DNA of 64,000 bases from JAMXLO01 sp963818775 (lineage in GTDB: Bacteria > Pseudomonadota > Alphaproteobacteria > Acetobacterales > Acetobacteraceae), in the NCBI GenBank assembly GCA_963818775.1, contig CAWFUF010000005.1:1-64000 (forward strand), read 5' to 3'. Positions 1-7,656 of the stretch are shown here, one piece after another. Position 1 is the first letter of the stretch; each line of letters starts with the position of its first letter. The translations under genes were made by a program, and so were the position numbers. The notes below the pieces were generated by a model. It was not told where the DNA came from, did not search any database, and saw only the letters and a program-made list of their open reading frames with translations.

Positions 1-370
1 CGCGGTGACTATGCGCGGCGCCTCAATAAGCGGCTGGCGGAGCAACCTGTGTAACCTGGACAAGGGGTTCCTTCGGCCTTCTTGGCGCGCTTGCTGGGGA
101 TGGTGACGATGCGGGTCGGCAGCGCGGGCTGCACCTTCCTCTTCCGCGCGCCCGCTTGGGGCGGTGGACTTAGGGCCTGTGTCGAAATAACCGCTCCATT
201 GGATCGCGGTCGCCCAATCCCGTCATGGTGCGGGAACGCGCATGACAAACGTCTCTGCCGAGACCAACACCGCAAGGCGCGGATGGCGGGCCTTCGGCTA
301 CCGTGACGATGAGAGGGCGGTGCTCCACGCCAAACGAATTGGTTCTTCGCACCAGCGCGGCTCTGGCCTA
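1..370. other. Upstream stretch without a supported gene
   Basis: No reading frame here has a convincing start, ribosome site or recognisable product. A minus-strand frame runs through it but is mostly antisense to the downstream hpaB-like gene. The stretch may hold the 3' end of a gene or mobile element that starts left of the window; I cannot assign it. Confidence 0.4.
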
Positions 371-424
371 TCTCCCCCGTTTTATATCGCCGTGCTACGA
401 TCCGGCGATATAAAAGGGGGGAGA
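371..424. promoter_or_regulatory. 22-nt-arm inverted repeat over the hpaB-like RBS
   Basis: Arms 371-392 and 403-424 are reverse complements with one mismatch, separated by 10 nt. The core reads TATATCGCCG ... CGGCGATATA. The right arm ends in AAGGGGGGAG, the apparent Shine-Dalgarno of the gene starting at 432, so an RNA hairpin would hide the ribosome site; as DNA it is a good dyad operator. No T-run follows, which argues against a terminator. Confidence 0.75.
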
Positions 425-431
425 CACGATC

Positions 432-1871
432 ATGCCAGCGCGCACTGGTGATCAGTTCCTGAGCGCCCTTCGCGACAACCGAGATCTGTGGCTCGGCGCC
501 GACAAGGTCACCGACCCGCTGGAACATCCCGCCATCCGCGGGGCCGCCCAGGCCATCGCCCAGACTTTCGATCTCCATTATACATTCGCTGACGACTGCC
601 TGATGCCGGACCCCGAAACCGGCGAACAGATCGCCGTCAGCCATATCATCCCTCGCTCGAAGGACGACCTGAAGCGTCGCCACAAGGCGTTGCGCCGCGT
701 CGCCGAATTTTCGGTCGGGCTGATGGGCCGCACACCCGACTACATGAACGTCACCTACGCCGGATTTGCGGGCCGCTCCGACGAATGGGCGATCAACGGC
801 AACGAGCAGGGTGCCGCGAACCTCGTCGAATTCCAGAAGGAACTCCGCCGCGACGACCTCAGCCTGACCCATACCTTGATCCACGCCACCACGGACAAGT
901 CCAAAGGGCTCGTCCCCACCGGTCTCGACGAGACCCAACTCCACAAGGTCGAAGACACGGAACTCGGCATTCTGGTTAGGGGTGCGCGCGTTCTGGCGAC
1001 CCTGACCCCCTTCGCCGATGAGCTCGCTGTCTACCCCGCCTTTCCCATGCCAGACGCAAACCACCGCCACACGCTGTCTTTCTCCATCCGCATGGACACG
1101 CCCGGGCTGAAGTTCCTGTGCCGCGACAGCGTTGCCATGGCGGACGATCGTTTCGACCACCCTTTGTCTGGCCGCTTCGACGAACAGGACGCGTTCGTGA
1201 TCTTCGACAACGTCGAAGTTCCCCGCAACCGGGTCTTCATCGACGGCAACCTGCCCGTCTACAACTCCGCACTGTCAGCAAGCTGGCGCGGCAACGCCCA
1301 TCACCAGTCGATGATTCGAGCCTGGACAAAGCTCGAATTTGCCTGGGGGTTGGCAACCTGCATGGCCGAGGCCATCGGCGCCATTGATCCCGTCACGCAA
1401 CAAATGCTCGGCGAAATCTGGAGCTATGCCGAACTGACCAAAGCGGCGGTCCATTACGGCGAGGAAGGCGCTTACGAGTACGGCAACGGCGCCTGGTTCC
1501 TCGACCACAAGCCGCTGGACGCCCTGCGCGCCACGTTGCCGTTCTGGTTCCCGCGCGTGAACGAGATCATCCGTCTCATCGGTTCGCACAACGTGCTGTG
1601 CACACCCACGTCGGCGCAATTCGCCGACCCCACTTTGCGCCCACTGATCGACAAATACCTCCGCGGGGCAGGGGACACCACGGCGGAGGATCGCGCCCGC
1701 ATCTTCCGCCTCGGCTGGGACTTCGCCGGCACGGCCCTCGCCAGCCGCAACGAGCAGTATGAGCGGTTCTACGCCGCCTCTGGCGCCCGCAACCGCCAGG
1801 CGGTTCAATTTTGGGCAAACCGCACCGAGGCGAACCGGCTGGTCGACCGCTTCCTGAAGGAGGCGCACTAA
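432..1871 (+). CDS. 4-hydroxyphenylacetate 3-monooxygenase-type oxygenase (HpaB family)
   Basis: FADH2-dependent aromatic hydroxylase of the HpaB/PvcC acyl-CoA-dehydrogenase-like fold, expected to ortho-hydroxylate a phenolic substrate using flavin supplied by a separate reductase. At 479 aa it has the normal family length. The N-terminus (residues 1-80, ending in IPRSKDDLKRRHKALR) and the segment around residues 195-270, with FADELAVYPAFPMP and the substrate-loop-like FDEQDAFVIFDNVEVPRNRVF, match the family. ATG 432 lies 8 nt after a purine-rich AAGGGGGGAG. No HpaC-type reductase gene is adjacent, so the flavin partner lies elsewhere. The substrate is not determinable; related pigment and halophenol hydroxylases look alike. 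Confidence 0.88.
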   Translation: MPARTGDQFLSALRDNRDLWLGADKVTDPLEHPAIRGAAQAIAQTFDLHYTFADDCLMPDPETGEQIAVSHIIPRSKDDLKRRHKALRRVAEFSVGLMGRTPDYMNVTYAGFAGRSDEWAINGNEQGAANLVEFQKELRRDDLSLTHTLIHATTDKSKGLVPTGLDETQLHKVEDTELGILVRGARVLATLTPFADELAVYPAFPMPDANHRHTLSFSIRMDTPGLKFLCRDSVAMADDRFDHPLSGRFDEQDAFVIFDNVEVPRNRVFIDGNLPVYNSALSASWRGNAHHQSMIRAWTKLEFAWGLATCMAEAIGAIDPVTQQMLGEIWSYAELTKAAVHYGEEGAYEYGNGAWFLDHKPLDALRATLPFWFPRVNEIIRLIGSHNVLCTPTSAQFADPTLRPLIDKYLRGAGDTTAEDRARIFRLGWDFAGTALASRNEQYERFYAASGARNRQAVQFWANRTEANRLVDRFLKEAH

Positions 1872-2206
1872 GGGCGGCCCGAGCCGAAAATAAACGCATC
1901 ACCAGCCCGATACACCGCCTCTGAAAATGGCCCCAATATGCAGCAGTAATTTGGCTCAGGCCCTTAATGGACGATGACTGGCGGTTTGGTGGGCATGATA
2001 TCGGTCAATACTGAGCAGGCTGGGCCACAAAAGAAAAGCCGCCCCCCCGGGGAGGTGGGCGGCAGCTCTGGTAGTTCTGATCAGAGGCGGCCCGCGCTGC
2101 CGATTGCAGGAGAGCATGGCGGGCCGTCGGGCGCCCGCTGGCACGCTAACCAGATCGACGACACGGCAGCCAGGGACGCGCTGGCGGCGGCTTGACGCAT
2201 TGCAGC
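1872..2206. other. Intergenic stretch with one minus-strand terminator
   Basis: Between the HpaB-type gene and the next small gene I see no convincing coding frame. It contains a GC-rich hairpin with a T-run on the minus strand (2028-2063). Which transcript it ends is unclear, as no minus-strand gene lies immediately to its right. Confidence 0.5.
2028..2063 (-). terminator. Rho-independent terminator, minus strand
   Basis: Read on the minus strand, GCCGCCC (2063-2057) pairs with GGGCGGC (2044-2038) and is followed by TTTTCTTTT (2037-2029). Confidence 0.65.
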
Positions 2207-2572
2207 ATGCCGGAAAAGCTGCGACCAGTGAGCGACGACGACGTGTCCCGTGTGCCGGTGGAGGTCAGAGTTCTCCGTGTTCAGCGGGTCACCGGGCGCG
2301 GCACCCTCAAGTGGTTGTTCGATGTGCAGATCGATATCCAGGGCGTCGAGATTGAGGTGCGGGGCTTCCAAGGCCGAGAAACTGCGAGCGCGATTTCCAT
2401 TCGTGCGCCGCAATTCCGTGGTGGCGATGGGCGATGGCTGCCGGCGCTGATATTACCCGACAGCATCATGTCGGCGATCGGCGATGCGTTCGTCGAGGAG
2501 ATCGGCAGGCCAGAGTTGTCGGGAAAGGAAAGGTCGCGGACTGAGACGTATCGCGGGAGTGCGCTGCGTTAG
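2207..2572 (+). CDS. Small hypothetical protein, possibly SpoVG-like
   Basis: 121 aa. The layout of short beta-strand-like stretches (VPVEVRVLRVQ, LKWLFDVQIDIQGVEIEVRGF, AISIRAPQFR) followed by WLPALILPDSIMSAIGDAFVEEI resembles the SpoVG-type fold found in small alphaproteobacterial and phage proteins, where a beta sheet precedes one helix. That is an inference from pattern only. I chose ATG 2207; a TTG lies 15 nt upstream. GC and codon use are weaker than in the flanking core genes, in line with accessory DNA. Confidence 0.5.
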   Translation: MPEKLRPVSDDDVSRVPVEVRVLRVQRVTGRGTLKWLFDVQIDIQGVEIEVRGFQGRETASAISIRAPQFRGGDGRWLPALILPDSIMSAIGDAFVEEIGRPELSGKERSRTETYRGSALR

Positions 2573-2600
2573 GCTGGCGAAGCGCCGCCATAGTCACGGC

Positions 2601-3092
2601 ATGAAGACATTCAGGATCGTGCCTCGGAGGAAGAAGTTCTGGGTTGAGGAGATTGCGGAGAGCGGAGACAGCAGAATATTGGTGGGGTTCAATTCTGAAG
2701 CGGAGGCGCGCGTTGCGTCATGGACCTTGTGGCCGATCAGCGAAAGGGCGGGGACCAAGCTCTTCCGGAGAATTGATCCGCCGAGAAGTCGGCCCCGAAC
2801 TCGCAAAGCGGCTGCCTGCGATTTGGGTTGCGGAATAGCGACATGCACGTGGTCGAGGAGAGCTAACGGTGGCGGCCGCGAAGCAGGAGGTGTATTGTGT
2901 TGGTCAGGACATGCTGTCAGCTTGCCTCAGTGTCCGCGGTTAGCCATGATGGCCACCCGGGAACATCGTCAGAGGAACAAGGCCCGCTATGGCCGGGAGA
3001 TTACTGTATTCTGCGGTTCCGTTCCTCAAATACCACATTTATACAAACTATTTGAACGACGTGCACTACGTATGGTGTGGCGAGACTTTTGA
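2601..3092 (+). CDS. Small hypothetical protein, C-terminus doubtful
   Basis: The first 45 residues (MKTFRIVPRRKKFWVEEI, then GFNSEAEARVASWTLW) look like a family of roughly 60-70 aa orphan proteins that begin FRIVPRK..FWVEEI..DG..R.V.GF..EAEA. After about residue 50 the frame becomes Arg- and Cys-rich without structure and overlaps the next gene by 104 bases, so the true protein is probably shorter or a frameshift has joined unrelated sequence. The start ATG 2601 has no strong ribosome site. Confidence 0.4.
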   Translation: MKTFRIVPRRKKFWVEEIAESGDSRILVGFNSEAEARVASWTLWPISERAGTKLFRRIDPPRSRPRTRKAAACDLGCGIATCTWSRRANGGGREAGGVLCWSGHAVSLPQCPRLAMMATREHRQRNKARYGREITVFCGSVPQIPHLYKLFERRALRMVWRDF

Positions 3093-3474
3093 TCTGCGAA
3101 GCAAGATACGCGCGCGGTCGACGTTGCCGGCCCCACCAAGCTCGAATCCGGCCGAGATCTGCGATCAGGTGAAGAAGGCGATTGCCGGTCGCGATCGGCA
3201 TGATCATAGAATTGTGGGATGGCGGACCAGTCTACTCGCCCACCTTACCGTCTGGGAATCGGATGGGACGATCGAGGAGGAAAGTGTGAAGGAACTCGCG
3301 TATATGGTTGAGCATGGTGAGTTGGACTTTTTGCGCCCTCTGGTCTACCTGGTCGACATATCTGCTGTGACGCCCCGAATGAAGCTCGTCCCAATTGACA
3401 AGAGGGCTGGTTACGGCCCGGAGTATATTGTCGAAGACTTGATGGGAACCGAATTCGACTTGCTGGAGCTATGA
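2989..3474 (+). CDS. Hypothetical protein, first gene of a two-gene cassette
   Basis: 161 aa, no motif I can name with certainty. It begins with an aromatic-rich segment (YHIYTNYLNDVHYVWCGE), has a Pro/Ser linker, a charged helix around residues 60-110 and a closing segment PRMKLVPIDKRAGYGPEYIVEDL, then EFDLLEL. The regular layout and acidic C-terminus argue for a real cytosolic protein. The stop (3472-3474) is one base before the ATG of the next gene, so the two are very likely cotranscribed and translationally coupled. GC is visibly lower than in the core genes, suggesting horizontal acquisition. Confidence 0.65.
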   Translation: MAGRLLYSAVPFLKYHIYTNYLNDVHYVWCGETFDLRSKIRARSTLPAPPSSNPAEICDQVKKAIAGRDRHDHRIVGWRTSLLAHLTVWESDGTIEEESVKELAYMVEHGELDFLRPLVYLVDISAVTPRMKLVPIDKRAGYGPEYIVEDLMGTEFDLLEL

Positions 3475-3475
3475 C

Positions 3476-4312
3476 ATGCTCAAGGCCCTCTCCGACAGAT
3501 CCATTACCGAAATGCGAGGACTCCTCTCGCGAGCCACATTGAGCCTTATGCCTCACCCTAAAGAGGTAGTAGTCGAAGATGACGTTATAGCGGTTCTCAG
3601 TGAAGTAAGAGAGCGGCTTCGCATCTCGCCTACTGATGTGTCACCGGAGGCCCGAACTCGACTCCAGACGTTCTTGGGCGACCTGCTAGCCGATCAGCTT
3701 TTGCCGAAGAGTGAGCAATCCGCAATCCGGCGTCGCCTCGGCGACAAAGGTCTCCTTGAGCCGAACCAGTTCGACCTCCAACGGAATCGCGCGCTAACCG
3801 CACGTGGCGCGGTATACCGAGTCAGGTGGTCCCACATCGAGGACGCTGTGCAGCATGCAGACGTCGTCGAACACTTTCGTATGGTGGAAGGTGTGAAGGA
3901 CGTTCCCTTTACCTCTTTGTTCATGCGCCGACCGCCGCCCAGAGCGGCTGCCAGTGAATTCTGGTGGCTAATCGACTGCCATCGCGATGGCGCTTCTATG
4001 TTCCCAAAGCATGCTTGGCGCCTATTCGATGACACGTTTGACTTCGGCGCAATTAAAACCCCCAGAGAAGCGATCACTCAATTCGCCCAGAAATTTGGGC
4101 AGGATCTGAAGATCGCAGACAAGCAGATGCGCATTGCATTCCGTGAGGTTGTACCGAGCGCTGCCGAAGGTGGGCGGCTAACGCTCGTCGAGTCGGTCGG
4201 CTGGAAGTTTGAAGTCCACAGTTCAGTCGATGAGGCGATCGTTGGATTCACCTATTCGATCGATAACGCCAGATATTCCAAATATCTCGACGCACATGGG
4301 ATAGCGCCATGA
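3476..4312 (+). CDS. Hypothetical protein, second gene of the cassette
   Basis: 278 aa, not recognised. Residues 30-110 are helical and charged; the central part has HVEHFRMVEG-like and WWLIDCHRDGASMFPKHAWRLFDDTFDF segments; the C-terminal 70 residues alternate short hydrophobic strands (RLTLVESVGWKFEVHSS, AIVGFTYSID). No signal peptide, membrane segment, nuclease or NTPase motif is visible. It follows the 161-aa gene by one base. Pairs of unknown genes like this in low-GC islands are often defence or toxin-antitoxin modules, but nothing in the sequence itself proves that. Confidence 0.65.
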   Translation: MLKALSDRSITEMRGLLSRATLSLMPHPKEVVVEDDVIAVLSEVRERLRISPTDVSPEARTRLQTFLGDLLADQLLPKSEQSAIRRRLGDKGLLEPNQFDLQRNRALTARGAVYRVRWSHIEDAVQHADVVEHFRMVEGVKDVPFTSLFMRRPPPRAAASEFWWLIDCHRDGASMFPKHAWRLFDDTFDFGAIKTPREAITQFAQKFGQDLKIADKQMRIAFREVVPSAAEGGRLTLVESVGWKFEVHSSVDEAIVGFTYSIDNARYSKYLDAHGIAP

Positions 4313-4319
4313 CCGGGGG

Positions 4320-4560
4320 TCGGCGCGACCGGATCGCGAGGAAGCCGCGGTTTCGATTTGTCGGGCAGATCGGCCAGCGCCGGCGGTTCGAAGGCGCGGC
4401 GGAGTTCCTCGCCGTCATCCTGATCGGTGCGGCCCTATGCCGCGGCGCGGACATCAACGATATCGGCCGCGCCGAAGCCGGGCAGGATCGCGCGCCGCTT
4501 TAGGTAGATTCCGAGGCTACCGCGGGGCGCCCCGGCCCTGGTAATCAGTCTGCGTTGTCC
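4320..4560 (-). pseudogene. Possible coding remnant interrupted by an amber stop
   Basis: On the minus strand one frame reads with strong GC at third positions both before and after an in-frame TAG (4437-4435): ...YLKRRAILPGFGAADIVDV then, past the stop, DDGEELRRAFEPPALADLPD. The uniform codon pattern on both sides suggests one broken gene rather than chance. Product unknown. A short plus-strand frame (4309-4503) overlaps the same DNA and is the competing reading. Confidence 0.3.
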
Positions 4561-4578
4561 CCCGACAACACAACTCTT

Positions 4579-4609
4579 GCCCCGCCGCACTGGCGGGGCT
4601 TTTCTTTTT
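4579..4609 (+). terminator. Rho-independent terminator, plus strand
   Basis: Perfect 8-bp stem GCCCCGCC/GGCGGGGC with loop GCACT, followed by TTTTCTTTTT. It ends plus-strand transcription arriving from the 2989-4312 cassette, and faces a minus-strand terminator 18 bases on. Confidence 0.85.
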
Positions 4610-4626
4610 GCCCGGCGAAGACACAC

Positions 4627-4654
4627 AAAAAGGCCCCGCCGTCTGAGGCGGGGC
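4627..4654 (-). terminator. Rho-independent terminator, minus strand
   Basis: On the minus strand GCCCCGCC (4654-4647) pairs with GGCGGGGC (4640-4633) and is followed by a T-run CCTTTTTGTG. It implies a minus-strand transcript arriving from the right, where no conventional gene is evident. Confidence 0.8.
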
Positions 4655-4988
4655 AGAGTTGGGGAAACAAAGACACCGGGTGCGGTGCACCGGCCCAGTG
4701 ACAGTAGCGCCGCGAGCGATCTGTGTCATTACCAGAACTATAATGATAATGTAACATAGGGCTGTCCGACTTTACACGGCCCCGTTCAGCTGGGCCTGCC
4801 GCAGGATAGCTTCGTTCGGTTCCTTTTTTGGGCGTAGGGGTCCGGCAGAGAACCGCCTCGGCTCATCCCCGCCCGCCGGGCGACTGCCGCCTGCTCGCGC
4901 TGGGGGCCCAAACCTTTCTTTGCGCGCGCGCTTCCAATCCGCTGCCAGTGCGCGGTAGGTTTCGCCAGGTTACCTCTTGTGGACACTG

Positions 4989-5017
4989 GCCGCCCCGGTT
5001 TGCTGGGGCGGCTTTTT
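4989..5017 (+). terminator. Rho-independent terminator, plus strand
   Basis: Perfect 8-bp stem GCCGCCCC/GGGGCGGC with loop GGTTTGCT and a TTTTT run. Position equivalent to the 4579 terminator in copy A. Confidence 0.8.
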
Positions 5018-5235
5018 CATCGCCCAGCCACAAAAAGACCTCGCCGTCGGCGGCCAGAGTATGGGGGGAAGCAAGACTGCCGAGCGCGAATTTTACACCC
5101 GGCCGATGACGGTAGCGCGGCGAATCACTGCCGAAATAATGGCGATGTAACAAGCAGCTTCCGGCCTTCGCACGCTCTGGTTAACTGCGCCTGCGCAGGG
5201 ATAGCGGCGCTCGGTTCCTTTTGGGGACAGGGGCC
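4989..5235. repeat. Non-coding module, copy B of a diverged direct repeat
   Basis: Second copy of the 4579-4830 module. Its plus-strand hairpin is intact, but the minus-strand hairpin near 5037-5055 is degenerate. Together the copies and their spacer fill most of a gap of nearly 1 kb without supported genes. Confidence 0.6.
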
Positions 5236-5247
5236 GACCGGGGACGG

Positions 5248-5653
5248 TTACTGCCTGGGTTTAGATCCGTTCGGTGCGGTCGTGAACTTGGCGACCTGTT
5301 CAGGCAGGATTGATAGTGCTGTGACCGGCGGATGATCGCGAATGTGCGTCTCGATAAGCACTCTCAAGCTATGTTCCTTTGAGGCGGCCCTGAAGACGCG
5401 GACCAGTGCCGCCTCAATGTCGCGACAAAGGGGCCGAAGAGACAAACAGGGCGGCGTCGACAACCGTCGCGTAGTGCAAATGATGCAGGTGTTCGCCGCC
5501 TCGGTCTATCCAGATTGAATTTGTGCGACCGATATGCCCTTTGGGCGTCAGGCTTAGAGCATGCACCAGACCGGAACGCAGTATCGCATACATCTGCTCG
5601 GGCAGATCGCGCTGGCCGCTCGCAGAACCGTAGCTGGCATACGCCGGGCGCAT
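5248..5653 (-). pseudogene. Frameshifted hypothetical gene
   Basis: Two overlapping minus-strand frames, 5653-5414 and 5463-5248, both show coding-like third-position GC and join naturally near 5416 (…APLSRH to IEAALVRVF…). Read together they give about 130 aa with a His-rich middle (GGEHLHHLHYATVVDAALF) and a helical C-terminal half. The simplest explanation is a one-base frameshift in a hypothetical gene; two overlapping small genes remain possible. Function unknown. Confidence 0.4.
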
Positions 5654-5846
5654 GTATTCGGACGAATCAGCGAATCGATCGAGTGTCTAGGTTTACGCTT
5701 CTTACCGGGGAACGCCATGCCTGGGCTGGCGTATCAAGGATCAGCGTGGCCTCGGCAAATGGGGGCAAGCCGGGATTCTGCCGGACCGCGGTGAACTGAT
5801 CGGGAATATGACCGTATTCGTCTTAGCGTCATGGTTCGCTGGGTTT

Positions 5847-6269
5847 TCATGGGACACCGTGTTGATCCGCAACCCTCATTCGCAAAACAGCCACCAGTTT
5901 CATCTGCCTTTTACGAAACAGCTCGACGCCGATACGAGCTTTGTCGACGAGCGCGAAAGGAATAAGGACCGTCTGCAGATTGAATGTTATCAGTCGAGTG
6001 TCGGGGTCAGGCACCAATAATGTCTCTGGCGGAGGAAGAGGGAATGGACCGCCTACTTGTCCGCCAGGAAGGTCGATTTGTAACGCCCATCCGTCCGGGG
6101 GGCTATCTTCATGCCACTGGATAAATGCCGAGATCACCAATTTAGGCGTTATGCTCGGGACAGCAGCAAACACCATCTCGCCTTGATAGATACCGAGATA
6201 GGAGGTTTTGTTGCCAACCTCATACCGCAGATCATCGGCAAAGATTACGAAGACACTTGGTGCAGCCAT
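5847..6269 (-). CDS. DUF6941-like hypothetical protein
   Basis: 140 aa. The opening SVFVIFADDLRYEVGNKTS followed by LGIYQGEMVF, then a strand-rich body with PxLVISAFIQW, resembles the DUF6941 family, whose members open with a ...F.DD.R.E..GK..LIGVY.G... pattern. The family has no established function. It lies 8 bases after the stop of the HTH gene (6278-6718), so it is the third gene of a minus-strand operon. Naming of the family is from memory of its N-terminal pattern and moderate in confidence. Confidence 0.6.
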   Translation of the reverse strand: MAAPSVFVIFADDLRYEVGNKTSYLGIYQGEMVFAAVPSITPKLVISAFIQWHEDSPPDGWALQIDLPGGQVGGPFPLPPPETLLVPDPDTRLITFNLQTVLIPFALVDKARIGVELFRKRQMKLVAVLRMRVADQHGVP

Positions 6270-6277
6270 GAGCAGTT

Positions 6278-6718
6278 CTACGTGACCTCTCTGAGAAATG
6301 GCAGAAGAACAGTTTGGACCGCAGCGTTCCGGCTCGTGCCGACCACCGGGGCATCATGGGATCCCTTAATGTGAGCATTTACCGTTGGAATAGGTGAACT
6401 AGTCTCAATCTGCTGCGGTGTGATGATGGCATCGAGACTAATTCGGTGGTCATGGAGCTTGAACGACCACTCCTTACCGAGTGCTTCCGCGAGATCGAAC
6501 AGTGTGAACACCTCTATGTTTCGCGCGGGGTCGAGCGCTCTGCTGACAACGCTTTTGTGCACTCTCAGCAAACGTGCCAAGGCAGCGAGGTTAATGCCTC
6601 TTCCGCTCGCCGCCGCCCTTATCTCTGCTTTTAGGTCGCCCAAAAGCTTTGCGCGGCGGCGCCCTCGGGCGTGGCTAGCATCAAATTGGTGAGACTGTTG
6701 GTCTCGCGAGAAACGCAT
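6278..6718 (-). CDS. HTH (XRE-like) DNA-binding protein
   Basis: 146 aa. I chose ATG 6718 because GGAGAGGAGGAG lies just upstream; longer frames to 6895 are antisense-like and lack a ribosome site. Residues 20-85 hold a helix-turn-helix: IRAAASGRGINLAALARLL, then VHKSVVSRALDPARNIEVFTLFDLAEALG. This resembles HigA/XRE-type antitoxins and repressors. It overlaps the 3' end of the 183-aa gene by 38 bases, the usual order for reversed toxin-antitoxin pairs, and may autoregulate the operon. Confidence 0.7.
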   Translation of the reverse strand: MRFSRDQQSHQFDASHARGRRRAKLLGDLKAEIRAAASGRGINLAALARLLRVHKSVVSRALDPARNIEVFTLFDLAEALGKEWSFKLHDHRISLDAIITPQQIETSSPIPTVNAHIKGSHDAPVVGTSRNAAVQTVLLPFLREVT

Positions 6719-7232
6719 CCAGATCTCCTCCTCTCCATGTATGCGTATGGTCGAACCCCGCGACGCGCCTCCATCTGTCCACCGCTCGTGCAAAAGCCTC
6801 GTAGCTTCCTGCCCTGCCTGGGCTGATGCTCTTGAGCGGCTTCGCATAGGCCCCCTGAACAGCGATGAACACGCCGGGCTCGATGCACCACCCAAAGACC
6901 CGGCTGTCAGCCAGTCTCGCCTCCCAAACGAACAGATGCGCCACCTGTCGCCGAACCAGCCGTCCGAATGGCGGCTGCATACCGGATAACGTCAGACGCG
7001 CCGCAGATTTACCGCTTACGTAACGATCGAATAGGCCGGCTACTTGTTCGTATTCTGATAGACGGCTGCGGCGCTGGCCTGGAAGCCCAGGAGAAGCTGA
7101 CAAGCAATCGACCCAGCTCTGACATATGGGTGTTACGAATAGGTATCGTGCCACTCCGCCACCGCTCTGTGTTGTCCAGAGACGGATGCGCCGCTCCTTC
7201 AAGAGATTGGCAAGGATTGCATTAAAAGTCAA
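6681..7232 (-). CDS. Hypothetical protein, toxin-like partner of the HTH gene
   Basis: 183 aa as drawn; an internal start is possible because the first 50 residues are poorly structured. The C-terminal half has a compact alpha/beta pattern (DRYVSGKSAARLTLSGMQPPF, VAHLFVWEARLADSRVFGW, CIEPGVFIAVQGAYAKPL, YEAFARAVDRWRRVAGF) reminiscent of small RelE/HigB-type or phage-derived proteins. No catalytic motif is certain. The overlap with the downstream HTH gene suggests a two-gene toxin-antitoxin or repressor module; that is inference from context. Confidence 0.5.
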   Translation of the reverse strand: MTFNAILANLLKERRIRLWTTQSGGGVARYLFVTPICQSWVDCLSASPGLPGQRRSRLSEYEQVAGLFDRYVSGKSAARLTLSGMQPPFGRLVRRQVAHLFVWEARLADSRVFGWCIEPGVFIAVQGAYAKPLKSISPGRAGSYEAFARAVDRWRRVAGFDHTHTWRGGDLDAFLARPTVSPI

Positions 7233-7301
7233 CGGATGCCTGGTACTCCAACACTAGGGCACCCGACAACCTTCGGTCGGGATCCGAAGATCTCCATTCG
7301 A

Positions 7302-7336
7302 GCCAGGCTGCTTTGCTCTTGCAAACGCAGCCTGGC
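7302..7336. repeat. Near-perfect hairpin next to tRNA-Asn
   Basis: GCCAGGCTGCTTTGC pairs with GCAAACGCAGCCTGGC across a TCTT loop, with one bulged C. No T-run follows. Immediately after it are two GTTGCCCC blocks (around 7343 and 7354), a layout seen near phage-type attachment sites. The tRNA 3' end is 80 bases away. Confidence 0.55.
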
Positions 7337-7418
7337 AGAAAGTTGCCCCCATTGTTGCCCCAGCTCGAAATGCGCCGAGGATATATCGTGCAATCTCACT
7401 ATAACTGACTGATAACGC

Positions 7419-7494
7419 TGGCTCCCGGAGTAGGACTCGAACCTACGACCCAGCGGTTAACAGCCGCTTGCTCTACCAACTGAGCTATCCGGGA
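7419..7494 (-). tRNA. tRNA-Asn (GTT)
   Basis: Read on the minus strand: acceptor TCCCGGA/TCCGGGA, D-arm TAGCTCAGTTGGTAGAGCA, anticodon loop CTGTTAA with GTT, T-loop GGTTCGAGTCC, discriminator G and an encoded CCA. The 3' end faces the accessory region to the left. Confidence 0.97.
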
Positions 7495-7656
7495 TCAGCA
7501 GGGCGCCCCCTATAGCGAAGCCGCCTGATGGAAGCAAACCGTTGTGATCCGTCCTGACGTGCGAGGCAGGTGCGAACCTGCCCACGGTCTCGTGCTGTCC
7601 AGGTTGCGGCCGGACGCGCCGATGGCCTAGGCTTGGCATCGCCGACCTCTGCCCAC

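Larger units (their letters stand above)
4579..4830. repeat. Non-coding module, copy A of a diverged direct repeat
   Basis: Shares an ordered set of blocks with 4989-5235: facing terminator hairpins, CGGCC-x-TGACxGTAGCGC, ATGTAACA, CTGxGCCTG, then GGATAGC and CGGTTCCTTTT. The offset is 410 at the hairpins and about 395 at the later blocks, so small indels separate the copies. Minus-strand readings begin with a shared MLHxHY peptide, which may be coincidental to DNA conservation. Confidence 0.6.

Noticed and set aside
9..1160. Long minus-strand open frame over the HpaB-like gene
   Set aside because: It is antisense to a well supported gene with the correct family sequence, and its translation is Arg/Gly rich with no ordered pattern; a by-product of high GC.
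4309..4503. 64-aa plus-strand gene starting at the ATGA overlap of the cassette
   Set aside because: The overlap is attractive, but there is no ribosome site and the opposite strand shows better coding character with an amber stop. Left unannotated as a gene.
7262..7280. Hairpin CCCGAC…GTCGGG as a terminator
   Set aside because: No T-run follows on either strand and no gene ends nearby.
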